Assembly (NCBI GenBank): GCA_010672585.1
Contig: JAAHGF010000002.1
Location: 248,001-312,000 of the forward strand
Reading direction: 5' to 3'
Length of the DNA: 64,000 bases
DNA from: Okeania sp. SIO1I7
Lineage (GTDB): Bacteria > Cyanobacteriota > Cyanobacteriia > Cyanobacteriales > Microcoleaceae
The notes beneath the pieces were generated by a model, which saw only the letters and a program-made list of their open reading frames with translations, was not told the DNA's origin and made no database searches. Shown piece by piece: positions 8,486 to 18,639 of the stretch. A program made the position numbers and the translations under genes. Position 1 is the stretch's first letter. The number at the start of each line of letters is the position of its first letter.

Positions 8486-9775
8486 GTGAAAAACGTACTA
8501 AGTATAATTCTAGGCGGTGGCGCAGGTACCCGTCTCTATCCATTAACAAAACTGCGGGCCAAACCAGCAGTACCCCTAGCAGGGAAATATCGGTTGATAG
8601 ATATTCCCATCAGTAACTGCATCAACTCAGACATCGAGAAAATCTATGTTCTGACCCAATTCAACTCAGCTTCTCTAAACCGTCATATTACTCGTGCCTA
8701 TAACTTCCCTGGTTTCAGTGAAGGTTTTGTCGAAGTTCTCGCAGCTCAACAAACTAAAGATAATCCAGAGTGGTTCCAAGGAACAGCAGATGCTGTCCGT
8801 AAATATATATGGTTGTTCAAAGAGTGGGATATTGACTATTACCTAATTCTCTCCGGAGACCATCTCTACCGCATGGACTATCGGGAGTTTGTCCAACGTC
8901 ATATTGAAACAAAGGCAGATGTTACTCTTTCTGTTTTACCCATTGATGAAGCAAGGGCGTCTGATTTTGGTTTAATGAAAATCAATGAATCAGGTCGGAT
9001 TATTGAGTTTAGCGAAAAACCGAAAGGGGACGATCTAAAAATTATGGCAGTGGATACTTCTGTTTTAGGAGTTAGTCCAGAAGTCGCTAAAGAACAACCC
9101 TACATTGCATCAATGGGGATTTATGTTTTTAATAAACAAGTTCTAATTGACCTCCTAGATAAATCTCCAGACCATACAGATTTTGGTAAAGAAATTTTGC
9201 CTAATTCAGCCAAAGATTATAATCTTCAAGCTTACCCATTTGAAGGTTATTGGGAAGATATTGGGACAATTAAGTCATTCTATGAAGCTAATTTAGCCCT
9301 GACTCAACAGCCTCAACCACCTTTTAGCTTCTATGATGAAAAAGCTCCTATTTATACTCGTTCCCGGTATTTACCACCAAGTAAACTTTTAGATTGCCAG
9401 ATTACAGAGTCAATTGTCGGAGAAGGTTGTATTCTTAAACAATGCCGAATTGACCATTGTGTTTTAGGATTGCGATCGCGAGTTGAAGCTGGTTGTATAA
9501 TTGAAGACTCTCTACTGATGGGTGCAGATTACTATGAACCTTTTGCAGAACGTAAATCTGGGCTACAAAAGGGTATTGTCCCATTGGGTATCGGTGCTGA
9601 AACGACTATTCGTGGGGCGATCGTTGATAAGAATGCCCGCATTGGTCGCAATGTCCAGATTATTAATAAAGATCGTATAGAGGAAGCTCAACGTGAGGAT
9701 GAAGGATTTATCATTCGTAGCGGTATTGTTGTTGTCCTGAAGAATGCCATTATCCCCGATGGGACAGTGATCTAG
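8486..9775 (+). CDS. glgC: Glucose-1-phosphate adenylyltransferase (ADP-glucose pyrophosphorylase)
   Basis: Makes ADP-glucose and pyrophosphate from glucose-1-phosphate and ATP, the committed step of glycogen synthesis. The 429-residue length is exactly usual for cyanobacterial GlgC. The N-terminal nucleotide-binding signature [20 protein letters not shown] is intact, as are [23 protein letters not shown], the glucose-1-phosphate site EFSEKPKG, and YWEDIGTI. The C-terminal left-handed beta-helix ends [19 protein letters not shown], which carries the lysine of the allosteric (3-phosphoglycerate) site in plant and cyanobacterial enzymes. GTG is the start codon; the sequence from [12 protein letters not shown] aligns with family N-termini, so this start is preferred over upstream frames. 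Confidence 0.97.
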   Translation: MKNVLSIILGGGAGTRLYPLTKLRAKPAVPLAGKYRLIDIPISNCINSDIEKIYVLTQFNSASLNRHITRAYNFPGFSEGFVEVLAAQQTKDNPEWFQGTADAVRKYIWLFKEWDIDYYLILSGDHLYRMDYREFVQRHIETKADVTLSVLPIDEARASDFGLMKINESGRIIEFSEKPKGDDLKIMAVDTSVLGVSPEVAKEQPYIASMGIYVFNKQVLIDLLDKSPDHTDFGKEILPNSAKDYNLQAYPFEGYWEDIGTIKSFYEANLALTQQPQPPFSFYDEKAPIYTRSRYLPPSKLLDCQITESIVGEGCILKQCRIDHCVLGLRSRVEAGCIIEDSLLMGADYYEPFAERKSGLQKGIVPLGIGAETTIRGAIVDKNARIGRNVQIINKDRIEEAQREDEGFIIRSGIVVVLKNAIIPDGTVI

Positions 9776-9789
9776 TCAGTGTTTGAGTT

Positions 9790-9838
9790 GTAGTGGTTAG
9801 TTGGTTGGCGGTTATTAGTAAATGCTGCTAACCACTAC
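9790..9838 (+). terminator. Hairpin between glgC and the kinase gene
   Basis: An 11-bp perfect stem, gtagtggttag / ctaaccactac, encloses a 27-base loop. There is no T-tract, so it may be a processing or attenuating hairpin and not a classical terminator. Confidence 0.4.
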
Positions 9839-9855
9839 ATAGGGTTTGCTAGTTT

Positions 9856-10317
9856 ATGACCAGACTAATTATTCTTATTGGACTTCCAGCTAGTGGCAAA
9901 TCCACTCTAGCAAGGAAAATAGTTACTAGATATCCTCAGTGTCAATTAATTTCTACTGATGCTATCCGGGCTCAGTTATTTGGTGATGAAGCAATTCAAG
10001 GACCTTGGCTCCAAGTATGGCAGCAAGTAGAGCAAAAATTTTACCAAGCTGTACGTCAGACATCTTTGGCCATATATGACGCTACAAATGCCCAACGTCG
10101 GCAACGACGACAAGTAATTGACTTGGCAAAGGAAAGTGGATTTACCCATCTAACTGGTTTATGGCTTGACAAATCATTAGAATTATGCTTAAGAAGAAAT
10201 CGGCAACGACAGCGTCAAGTTCCTGAAGAAGTAATCATGAAAATGTATCGGCAGTTAACAGATGCTCCTCCAAGTTGTGAAGAAGGATTAGATATAGTGA
10301 AACGAATTACTAAATAA
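9856..10317 (+). CDS. Small P-loop kinase (AAA_33 / polynucleotide kinase-like)
   Basis: A 153-residue P-loop NTPase of the zeta-toxin/polynucleotide-kinase/gluconate-kinase group. The Walker A motif GLPASGKST is at residues 9-17, preceded by the hydrophobic strand LIILI. A second strand ends in STDAIRAQLFGD (34-45), where this group keeps the acidic residue that binds the phosphate acceptor, and YDATNA (73-78) is the Walker B-like segment. LRRNRQRQRQVPEEVI supplies the lid arginines. Proteins of this type phosphorylate small molecules or nucleic-acid ends; the substrate is not evident. It lies 80 bp after glgC on the same strand, but the intervening hairpin makes co-transcription uncertain. 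Confidence 0.85.
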   Translation: MTRLIILIGLPASGKSTLARKIVTRYPQCQLISTDAIRAQLFGDEAIQGPWLQVWQQVEQKFYQAVRQTSLAIYDATNAQRRQRRQVIDLAKESGFTHLTGLWLDKSLELCLRRNRQRQRQVPEEVIMKMYRQLTDAPPSCEEGLDIVKRITK

Positions 10318-11574
10318 GGTAGGGGTTGAAAATTATTGTTATCGCCACAAAATATAAGAAACAAGAGAAGAGGTTTTTTTGCACTTTAGATTGGAGAGTG
10401 TTGATCAAATAAATATTAGAGCGCGTAGTAGACTGACACAGCTAAAACTGTGCATTAGCTTTTTTCATATAATTCTTGTTATGGCAAGGTTTAAGTATTT
10501 TTTCTAAGTACGGGAGGAGAGAGAATCACAAAGATGAGTTTAGTTATGAAGATTGGATATTTTTTTATCTCTAATCAAAGAGATTTGATATAATTAAGGT
10601 TTAAAGCCTCTGCGCATCGAAAAAAGGAAAAAAATTTTTGGTGGTGGTGCATTGTAATGGTCGTGCATTGTTATTATTTTTGTTACGAGGAACAGCAGTG
10701 GGAGCATCTTGCTCCCATCCCAGGTATCCCTTTTTCCTGTATACCATTACTATGCAGGACTACCAAATTTTTTAGTTAATCCTCTTCTTTTCAGGAAAGA
10801 TAATTGTTAATTATTAATTGTTAAAATGAGATTCTCTCTACATACAATATTCATTAAATTAATCGCAAAATCACAACTAAAAATAAATCTTGATTCTGGT
10901 ACTTGTGATGATGAATAATTAACTTTTAATTTGAATTTATAGCACTACAAAAAAGTTTTAGGACAGTCATTAAACGTCAAGATATTACAGGTAATAATTT
11001 TAACTCAAGCTGATAGATGGTAGCTGAGTGCTGATAGCTAAACTATAAAATAAAGTACGGAAATTGCTATTACTCTTTCAGGAAAAACCGAACTTAAATA
11101 AATGTTAAACCTTGATAACTTGAAAAAAGTAAAGTCAAACATTAAAATTCAGCCTGATTGATTAGTTATTAATATGTGGCAGTAGTTTTTTTATAAAAAA
11201 TGTTGCCAACCTGGATATAGGTTGAAACTAACTTCTACTGGAGAAAGTATAACGATCTTATCTGAATTTATCAATATTGCATCTGAAAAATCAAAAAAAC
11301 ACTTGAAACCAGATATACAGAAGATTCCAAGTATATGAAGTACAGATGTTAACCAGGGAATTTATACAATGTGGGCATCTTGCCCGCAATAGGGGTATCT
11401 TGCGCGCTATGGTTGTGCCTCACCAAGATGAAATTTGCTGTATCTATATGTATATTACTTTTGACTGTTAACGCTTGACATTTGTTATTGATAGTTTTCT
11501 TATAATTAATCATTAAGCAATCATATATTACATTCACATTGATCTGAAAAATATTAAAATGGGGAGATAGATAA
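10318..11574. other. Gene-free 1.26 kb with repeat remnants
   Basis: No credible gene. Visible pieces are: an end of the actgacacagctaaaa repeat at 10430-10460 (full copy at 39.1 kb); a gggagca-tct-tgctccc snapback at 10698-10714; a family III-like remnant gctgatagatggtagctgag at 11012-11040; and at 11325-11400 a segment tccaagtatatgaagtacag with two gggcatcttgcccgc-type palindromes, repeated at 13140-13215. The dnaJ promoter must lie near 11500-11560. Confidence 0.6.
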
Positions 11575-12585
11575 ATGGCTACAACTGATTTTAAAGACTA
11601 TTATTCAATCTTAGGTTTAACTAAAAGCGCTACTTCCGAAGAAATAAAAAAAGCTTATCGTAAATTAGCGAGGAAGTATCACCCAGATATGAACCCGGGT
11701 GACAAGAAAGCAGAAGCTCGTTTTAAAGAAGTTAATGAAGCTTATGAAGTTTTATCAGACCCAGAAAAACGCAAAAAATATGACCAATTTGGTCAATACT
11801 GGAATCAAGTAGGTTCCACAAGTGGCGGATGGCCTGGAGGTACTGGTGGTACTACTGTAGATTTTGGAGGTTTCGATTTTAGTCAGTATGCCAGTTTTGA
11901 GGATTTTATCAATACCTTATTAGGGCGTGGTGGAACTCCAGGTAGTAATCCTGGTGGACGACAAACTTATACCTACAAGACTAATACAGGGTGGCCAGGG
12001 GGATTTAATAATGGATTTGATGGTTTTTCTAATTTTGAAAATCGTCAGTCAGGAGCTTCTGTGAATTTAGAGGCTGATATTACTCTTACTTTTTCAGAAG
12101 CTTTCCGAGGAACACAGAAACGTGTGGGTAGTGGAGAAGTTTCTATTCCTCCAGGGGTTAAACCAGGAAGTAAAATTCGAGTTAAAGGTAGAGGTCAATT
12201 AGATCCATACACTAAGAAAAGAGGAGATTTGTATCTGAAGGTAGAAATTCAGTCTCATTCTTTTTTCCAGTTTGACGGAGAGAACTTACTTTGTGAAGTA
12301 CCAATAACTCCTGATGAAGCTGTCTTGGGTACATCTATTGAAGTACCAACTCCTGATGGTATGGTTAATGTTAATATTCCTGCGGGTATTCGTTCCGGTC
12401 AGTCTTTACGGTTACGAGGTAAGGGATGGCCAAAAGCTAAGTCAGGGGGACGTACTGACCAGTTAGTACGGGTTACTATTGCTGTCCCTAAAGATATTAG
12501 TGGTATGGAAAAAGAGTGCTACGAAAAAATTAAAGCTAATCGTACTTTCAACCCTCGTAGTCATTTGCAAAGTATATCGTTGTAG
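11575..12585 (+). CDS. DnaJ-type co-chaperone without zinc finger (class II, CbpA/DnaJ2-like)
   Basis: Cytosolic Hsp40 that delivers unfolded clients to DnaK and stimulates its ATPase. The J-domain covers residues 8-73 with the catalytic HPD at 36-38 ([10 protein letters not shown]). A Gly/Phe-rich linker follows (about 80-160: [16 protein letters not shown]). There is no CxxCxGxG zinc-finger block; the protein passes straight into the two C-terminal beta-barrel domains ([55 protein letters not shown]). At 336 residues it is typical for cyanobacterial class II DnaJ. The ATG sits 7 bp after ggggag, a good ribosome-binding site. No dnaK or grpE is nearby. Confidence 0.95.
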   Translation: MATTDFKDYYSILGLTKSATSEEIKKAYRKLARKYHPDMNPGDKKAEARFKEVNEAYEVLSDPEKRKKYDQFGQYWNQVGSTSGGWPGGTGGTTVDFGGFDFSQYASFEDFINTLLGRGGTPGSNPGGRQTYTYKTNTGWPGGFNNGFDGFSNFENRQSGASVNLEADITLTFSEAFRGTQKRVGSGEVSIPPGVKPGSKIRVKGRGQLDPYTKKRGDLYLKVEIQSHSFFQFDGENLLCEVPITPDEAVLGTSIEVPTPDGMVNVNIPAGIRSGQSLRLRGKGWPKAKSGGRTDQLVRVTIAVPKDISGMEKECYEKIKANRTFNPRSHLQSISL

Positions 12586-12598
12586 TTTAAGTCCGCTT

Positions 12599-12670
12599 GG
12601 GTGATGGGGTGATGGGGTGATGGGGTGATGGGGTGATGGGGTGATGGGGAGTGGGGGAGTGGGGGAGTGG
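12599..12670. repeat. 8-bp tandem repeat (ggggtgat)n and gggagtg tract
   Basis: About six direct copies of ggggtgat are followed by three gggagtg-type copies, starting 14 bp after the dnaJ stop. The rest of 12671-13324 is gene-free: only AT-rich DNA and, at 13140-13215, a copy of the tccaagtatatgaagtacag repeat with a gcgggca-tct-tgcccgc palindrome. Confidence 0.9.
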
Positions 12671-13324
12671 AAAAAACTGTGGGGGTTGCTGAATCAAGGG
12701 ATGAATTTTTTTGGAACAGGTAAATCTCACTTTTAATACTTCATAATTCTTTCTTGCGTTGTCTGAGTTTTAAGCTTTTGATATCTTCTAAGCTTTCCTT
12801 CGACTGCGATATAAGACTGTTCAGCATTTACAATTGGATTATATTTACTATGGTCAGGAGGGTATATAGATTAAGCGAATCTTTGATTTTTTTTCAGACT
12901 AAACTGAACAATTTATTTGATAAATTGTGTTCTACTATTAAACTAGGCAATACTATTATCTAGGTTAATTACTAACTTTTCTATCCCTCAATAATTAGCT
13001 TAATTTTCTTAATAATATCTGCTTAAAGAACTAACAATAAAGTTGTATATTTTGGCAGAAGTTCCAAAATATTTGGAAAATTTTTCACCTTCTCTACATT
13101 TAGAATATATTCTTTATCTTCTACAGAATATCAAGATACAGCAGATTCCAAGTATATGAAGTACAGAGATTAACAATTGAATGAATGCAAGTGCGGGCAT
13201 CTTGCCCGCTATTAGTGTACCTTACTCAAGTACAATCTGTTGTAATTTTCTCTACAAATAAACTATTAAAAAAGTAAGTCTTTAGTATTTTTGAGATAGT
13301 CAGTAAAACTACTTCATTTCTTCA

Positions 13325-15736
13325 TTAACGTGACTGAATATAATCATAATCATAATATCGCTGATAATAAGAATCAGCTTGATCGCCATTACCAACTATT
13401 CCCAACATCGGTACTCCTGCCATACTCAAATCATCTAGAGCTAAATTTAAAGCTTCTCGCTCTGTCTTACCTAATCCTACTACTAACATTAACCCATTGG
13501 TACAAGCTGATAATAAACTAGCATCTGCTCGACCCAATAATGGTGCTGTGTCACAAATAACTAAGTCAAAAGTTGTAGCTGCATCTTGAATTAATTGGTG
13601 CATTTGCCTTGAGGACAATATTTTCGTCGGGTCTGGCGGAATTGGGCCAGATGTTAATACAAACAGATTTTCATCCACGGGCGATCGCTGAATTGCTGTT
13701 TCTATTGGGACACCATCGGCAATTATACTACTCAAACCCTGTTGATTAGAAAGTCCCATCATATTATGAATCTGTGGACAACGTAGGTCGCCATCTATTA
13801 ATAGTACCCGTTGACCCATAGCGGCTGCTGCTCTGGCCAAATGAGCTGCTACTGTAGATTTACCATCTCCTGGTGTTGCGGAACTAATTACAAAAGAATG
13901 AATGGGATTTTCTATATTTAGGAGGCGAATATTAGCATTTAAAGTGCGGAAAGCTTCTTGAAAAGCTGAGGGATATAATACTAAGGATGAACTGTTATTT
14001 TCTTTTAATTCGTCGTTCATCCAATTTCTTTGTTCATGTATAGGAATTATGCCTAACAATGGCAAACCAATAGATTTTTTGACTTCTTTTGGTGTTTGAA
14101 AAACGTCTTGTTGAAATCCTTCTCCTAATTTAGCTAATAATATTCCTAATACTAATCCTGTTACTCCTCCCAGGGCAAGATTTAATATCATATTTGGAGA
14201 GACTGTTACTAACTGACCATTTTGAGTTTTCAGCAATTCTGGTGGTGCGATTAATTCCCAAGGTTGTACTTTTTCAAATACTACTTCTATCTGTAATTGT
14301 TGTTGTTTTTCTAATAAATCTTTGAGTATATTATTTGAATTTTTTAATTCTTGCTGAATTTCTTGATAACTCCCTACTACTTCTGGCATTTTGGCAATAT
14401 ATTCATTTAATTTTGCCTCTGCTTCATCTAATACTTTACTCCGGACTTCGAGAACTTCAATTTGATTAGCAGCCAAGATCATTTTATGAATTAACTCTAA
14501 GCGAACTGAGTCTTGAAAAGCTAAAGCTTTTTTACTTACTTCTTCTATATCTCTACCAATAACTTTTTCTGCTTCTTGATTTAATAAAGGTAGTAATTTT
14601 TCTCGTTGTTGATATAAAGCTTGAATTTGAGGTGCTTTTTCTTTAAACCGAGCTGATTCTAGAGCAATTGTTGTTTCTACTTCCTGTAATTGATTTAGTA
14701 ATGATTGATATCTTGCTGCTTGACTTAAAGCTGAAGCAATCAAAGCTTCTTCAGGATTAATTCCCAACTGACTCTGTAACATGGCATAGAGCGATCGCTG
14801 TTGGTCTAGTAATATTTTATTCTCTAGTTTTTGTGATTGAATTTGATTACTTTCTGCTGCTATTTCTTGACTTTTGAGTTCTGGGTTAATAAACAGATAT
14901 TCTTGCTGTAGTTGCAGTGATTCCTGTCGTAAATTTTTGATTTTTTGTTGATTTTTTGAAATTTGTTCTTCAATAAAATCCAATCCTTTATCCGTATTAG
15001 TTTTCTGGTCATTTTGACCATATTCAGTGTAAGCTGCGGCTAATTTCTCTAATACAAACTTGATTTTTTTCGAGTCCGAATCTTGATAACTAACTTCTAT
15101 AATTTTTGTATTGTCTAATCTTTGAATTTTCAGTTTCTCCTGACTAAAAATTTGCCTCTCTGGTTTTTGAAACAAAGAATTATAATTAATTTCTGGATAT
15201 TCTTTTTGTATATCTGCAATTATTGGCAGCATAAATTGCGGACTTTTTAAGACTTGAATTTGAGATTGATAATCTAAGCCATAATTATCTGATTCTTGAT
15301 TTTGTTGAATATTTGGGTTGCGATATGAAGTTATTTTCTCTTGTCCTGTACCATAAATAATTTTAGCTGCTTGTTGTTCCCAACTTTCTTGAGAATTTGT
15401 AGTTAATTTTTGTGGTTCTGTGCCTAATTGATAATTAACTGAATTAGTAATTGTAACTGGTTCAACTAATATTTGAAATTTTCCCTGATATACAGGAATC
15501 TGATTTAAAGTCCAGAAATATGCTCCTGTTGTTGTGGCAGTTGCTACAGTAAAAATCAAGAAAAAACGATGACATACTAAGTTCCAAATCTTATTTTCTT
15601 TTGGAGATAGTTTTTCCTCTAGTTGATGAAATTCAGCTTCATAAATATATTGATTATGAGTTAAATTTTCCCTCTGATTTAAGAGTTTACCGTGATTATT
15701 ATATAAAGATAATTGAGAGTTTTTTTCTGGTTCCAT
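13325..15736 (-). CDS. Wzc/GumC-like polysaccharide copolymerase with BY-kinase domain
   Basis: Inner-membrane protein controlling chain length and export of capsular or extracellular polysaccharide. It has 803 residues. A Wzz-type N-terminal domain has a first membrane segment at about 57-75 and a second near 523-545 (LALGGVTGLVLGILLAKLG). Between them is a long Gln/Glu-rich coiled-coil periplasmic region. The cytoplasmic bacterial tyrosine kinase domain follows: Walker A TPGDGKST near residue 620, Walker A' VLLIDGDLRCPQ, Walker B DLVICDTAPLLG. The protein ends in a tyrosine cluster (SYYQRYYDYDYIQSR), the autophosphorylation tail typical of Wzc. Kinase and copolymerase are therefore fused, as in proteobacterial Wzc. 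The Wza-like gene is upstream on the same strand but 1.1 kb of repeats separates them. Confidence 0.93.
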   Translation of the reverse strand: MEPEKNSQLSLYNNHGKLLNQRENLTHNQYIYEAEFHQLEEKLSPKENKIWNLVCHRFFLIFTVATATTTGAYFWTLNQIPVYQGKFQILVEPVTITNSVNYQLGTEPQKLTTNSQESWEQQAAKIIYGTGQEKITSYRNPNIQQNQESDNYGLDYQSQIQVLKSPQFMLPIIADIQKEYPEINYNSLFQKPERQIFSQEKLKIQRLDNTKIIEVSYQDSDSKKIKFVLEKLAAAYTEYGQNDQKTNTDKGLDFIEEQISKNQQKIKNLRQESLQLQQEYLFINPELKSQEIAAESNQIQSQKLENKILLDQQRSLYAMLQSQLGINPEEALIASALSQAARYQSLLNQLQEVETTIALESARFKEKAPQIQALYQQREKLLPLLNQEAEKVIGRDIEEVSKKALAFQDSVRLELIHKMILAANQIEVLEVRSKVLDEAEAKLNEYIAKMPEVVGSYQEIQQELKNSNNILKDLLEKQQQLQIEVVFEKVQPWELIAPPELLKTQNGQLVTVSPNMILNLALGGVTGLVLGILLAKLGEGFQQDVFQTPKEVKKSIGLPLLGIIPIHEQRNWMNDELKENNSSSLVLYPSAFQEAFRTLNANIRLLNIENPIHSFVISSATPGDGKSTVAAHLARAAAAMGQRVLLIDGDLRCPQIHNMMGLSNQQGLSSIIADGVPIETAIQRSPVDENLFVLTSGPIPPDPTKILSSRQMHQLIQDAATTFDLVICDTAPLLGRADASLLSACTNGLMLVVGLGKTEREALNLALDDLSMAGVPMLGIVGNGDQADSYYQRYYDYDYIQSR

Positions 15737-15991
15737 ATCTATAAGGTTAAAAGTTAAAAATAAAGTTATTACTGTGAATGAAGCAAGATAAATTTAAGAA
15801 TATCCTATGGCAGACCTGCAATTACTATATATCTTCATTGAATAATCAGTTTATGTCCTAATCAACTCTTTCTCTGCTATATATAATCAATAAAGCTTAA
15901 GCAAAATGAGGTACACCAGTCGCGGGTAAGATGCCCGCACTACAAAGACTTTACCATTTATATTTGTACCTCATCTATCTCTCCTAGATAA
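15737..15991. other. Upstream region of the Wzc-like gene
   Basis: Gene-free. It contains one gcgggta-aga-tgcccgc palindrome at about 15920-15938, of the same class as those at 11.37 and 13.19 kb. Confidence 0.5.
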
Positions 15992-16700
15992 CTAATAATA
16001 TTTTTGCTAAAAACCCTAAATATTTTGATAGTTCAAAGCGAAAAATTCAGCTTTTCAGCCACATTTTACTTAAATAAATAAGTTTGTTGAAAATAGTGGA
16101 AACGGGAAAATATAAGGAACGGGCAAGATGACCATTCCACGTACAGCAGTGGGAGCATCTTGCTCCCGTGCCAAACATCCCTTGTTCCTTTTCTGATACA
16201 TTTAGTATGACTCAATAACCTATCCTGCTAATAATATTTTTGCTAAAAACCCTAAATATTTTGATAGTTCAAAGCGAAAAATTCAGCTTTTCAGCCACAT
16301 TTTACTTAAATAAATAAATTTGTTGAAAATAGTGGAAACGGGAAAATATAAGGAACGGGCAAGATGACCATTCCACGTACAGCAGTGGGAGTATCTTGCT
16401 CCCGTGACAAACATCCCTTGTTCCTTTTCTGATACATTTAGTATGACTCAATAACCTATCCTGCTAATAATATTTTTGCTAAAAACCCTAAATATTTTGA
16501 TAGTTCAAAGCGAAAAATTCAGCTTTTCAGCCACATTTTACTTAAATAAATAAATTTGTTGAAAATAGTGGAAACGGGAAAATATAAGGAACGGGAAGGA
16601 ACGGGCAAAATGACCATTCCACCTACAGCAGTGGGAGCATCTTGCTCCCGCGCCAAGCATTCCTTGTTCCTTATATAGCATTACTATGCAGAAATACCAA
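15992..16700. repeat. 236-bp unit in three tandem copies
   Basis: Copies begin at 15992, 16228 and 16464, an exact 236-bp period. Each joins a family II element (ctaataatatttttgct to gttgaaaatagtggaaacgg) to a snapback gggagca-tct-tgctccc flanked by acagcagt and ccttgttcctt. The third copy carries a duplicated ggaacgg. The snapback part alone also occurs at 10.70 kb. The remaining stretch to 16859 is a (ttccttc)n tract. Confidence 0.93.
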
Positions 16701-16859
16701 TAACTAAAGCCTTCTTCTTTCTTCCTTTTCTCCTAGATAACTAAAATTTTTTCCTTCTTCCTTCCTTCTCTCCATAGATAACTAAAACTTTTTCCTTCTT
16801 CCTTATCTCGTATATAACTAAAACTTCTTCCTTCTTGCCTTTTCCTTCTTCCTTCTTCC

Positions 16860-18548
16860 TTAATCAAAAATATCTAAAAATACCCCTAAAATTCTATTGA
16901 TAGGACTAAAAGGAGCTAAAACACCCCTAACATTATCACTCAAAGCCGCCCGACCAGAACGACCAACTAAAATCACATCATTATTAAGTAAAGTAGGATT
17001 AGTTTCCTCATTAACTTCCGCAGAAAAATCTACCTGTACCTGACGACGAGTAACAGTACCATTTGGATTAAGACGAATAAGCTCCACTTCTTCAGTTTCA
17101 GCTCTTCCCTGGTTAAAACCCCCTGCCGCTAATAAAGCTTGATTAAGCGTACTATTCGGAACCATAGAAATTATCCCAGGGTTAACAACTTCTCCAATCA
17201 GATTAATTTTTAGATTACCAGGAGAAAAACTTGATGCAGTAACTTCCGCTAATTCATCCAAATTAACTTCATCTGCTACTGGCACATAAATTGTATCTCC
17301 TGACTCTAAAACTAAGTCCTGGTTTAAATCTCCATCTTGCAGAAGTTGCCAAAGGTCTACCTTAATAATTTGTTCTGTACCAGCGCGAGTTAGTCGGCGC
17401 ACCCTAATTTGTCGAATATCCGCAGATGGAGTAATACCCCCTGCCATTTTAATTGCTTTAGTAACAGTATGCAACTTAGTATTTTGAGCAGATGAAACAT
17501 TATTATCTGCTTCCGTAGAATCTGAATTTTCCTCTGTAGCTGAAACTTGACTCTGGTCAATACCTGTTTCTAATATATATGGACCAGGTCGTGCCACCTC
17601 TCCCACCACTGCAATATTGAGAGGTTGAGTATTAGTACCAGCAAAATTAGCATTTACTAATTGAGCAGACTCTACTGGATTAACTTCAGTAATACTAGGA
17701 ACAAATAAAGTATCCCCATCCCGCAGAGCAATATCTTGGCGCAAGTTACCATCTTGCAGTAATTCCCATAAGTTAATACTAATGACTTGCTCTGGAGAAT
17801 TTAGTTGGGTACGACGAATTTTGATTTGCCTAACATCTGCTGAAGTTGTCACTCCACCTGCAACCTGTAATGCTTTAGTCACTGTAGGTAATTGAGTCCC
17901 ACCTTGAACATCATCCCCTCCATCAACAATAGGAGAAATAGTATATGAACCTGGATGTTGGACCTCTCCAGCGATCGCTATTTTTAATGGACGTGCTGCT
18001 AAGAGATTGAGATTAACTATAGATATTTGTAGATATTCCCCGTATTTTTCTTGAATTAATTCTTTTGCTTCATCTAAAGTCTTTCCCTCAACCGAGACAT
18101 TACCTACCAATGGCAAATTAAGAGTCCCATCAATTTGTACTTGATGTTGGCCATTTTCTCCACTGTATTCTGGTATGTTGAAGATATCTATTTGAACGCG
18201 ATCGCCACTGCCAAGTGTATATGCTGTTGAGTCTGGTAAAGGAGTTTCTGGTTCAGGAATAGATATTGGTTCTGGTGCTGGAGCAAGCAGAGGTGGTTTT
18301 GCTTCTGTACCTTGAGGCCAAGGTTCTGTGAGTTTTGGTAAAGTTGAATTTGTTGGTGCTTTCTGAAATTTTTGAGAGAGGGGTTGAGCTTGTGCAGAAT
18401 ATGCCAATCCCCAAGAATTGCATAATAAAACTATTATTCCATAACTTAGATTTTTGGATAAAGATATTATTAGCAAAATGTGATCTTTCCCATCTCTAGA
18501 TTTATTTTGCCTCATTGCTGAATCTGCTTCATAAAACTGATACAACAT
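16860..18548 (-). CDS. Wza-like polysaccharide export protein with SLBB domains
   Basis: Predicted outer-membrane or periplasmic polysaccharide exporter. After an N-terminal hydrophobic segment and AQAQP (about residue 56), a Pro-rich linker leads to the Poly_export domain starting YTLGSGDRVQIDIFNIPEYSG. This is followed by SLBB repeats: PLKIAIAGEVQHPGSYTI, PLNIAVVGEVARPGPYIL, and NLKINLIGEVVNPGIISM. Three SLBB-like units are more than in E. coli Wza (two). The start is uncertain: ATG at codon 12 (MRQNKSRDG) would give a more ordinary signal sequence than the annotated first ATG. The lipobox cysteine of classical Wza is not evident. It likely works with the BY-kinase protein encoded downstream. 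Confidence 0.9.
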   Translation of the reverse strand: MLYQFYEADSAMRQNKSRDGKDHILLIISLSKNLSYGIIVLLCNSWGLAYSAQAQPLSQKFQKAPTNSTLPKLTEPWPQGTEAKPPLLAPAPEPISIPEPETPLPDSTAYTLGSGDRVQIDIFNIPEYSGENGQHQVQIDGTLNLPLVGNVSVEGKTLDEAKELIQEKYGEYLQISIVNLNLLAARPLKIAIAGEVQHPGSYTISPIVDGGDDVQGGTQLPTVTKALQVAGGVTTSADVRQIKIRRTQLNSPEQVISINLWELLQDGNLRQDIALRDGDTLFVPSITEVNPVESAQLVNANFAGTNTQPLNIAVVGEVARPGPYILETGIDQSQVSATEENSDSTEADNNVSSAQNTKLHTVTKAIKMAGGITPSADIRQIRVRRLTRAGTEQIIKVDLWQLLQDGDLNQDLVLESGDTIYVPVADEVNLDELAEVTASSFSPGNLKINLIGEVVNPGIISMVPNSTLNQALLAAGGFNQGRAETEEVELIRLNPNGTVTRRQVQVDFSAEVNEETNPTLLNNDVILVGRSGRAALSDNVRGVLAPFSPINRILGVFLDIFD

Positions 18549-18639
18549 ATCACAAACAGTGACGAATTGATGTTTACTTCCTGTTTCTTACGTAACTGTC
18601 AGCAGCACTCCGTCCACAGGTATTGACGGTCAAGTCTAC

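Noticed and set aside
12754-12963. 69-codon ORF after dnaJ
   Set aside because: Low-complexity Phe/Leu/Ile composition as expected from AT-rich DNA; no start signal.
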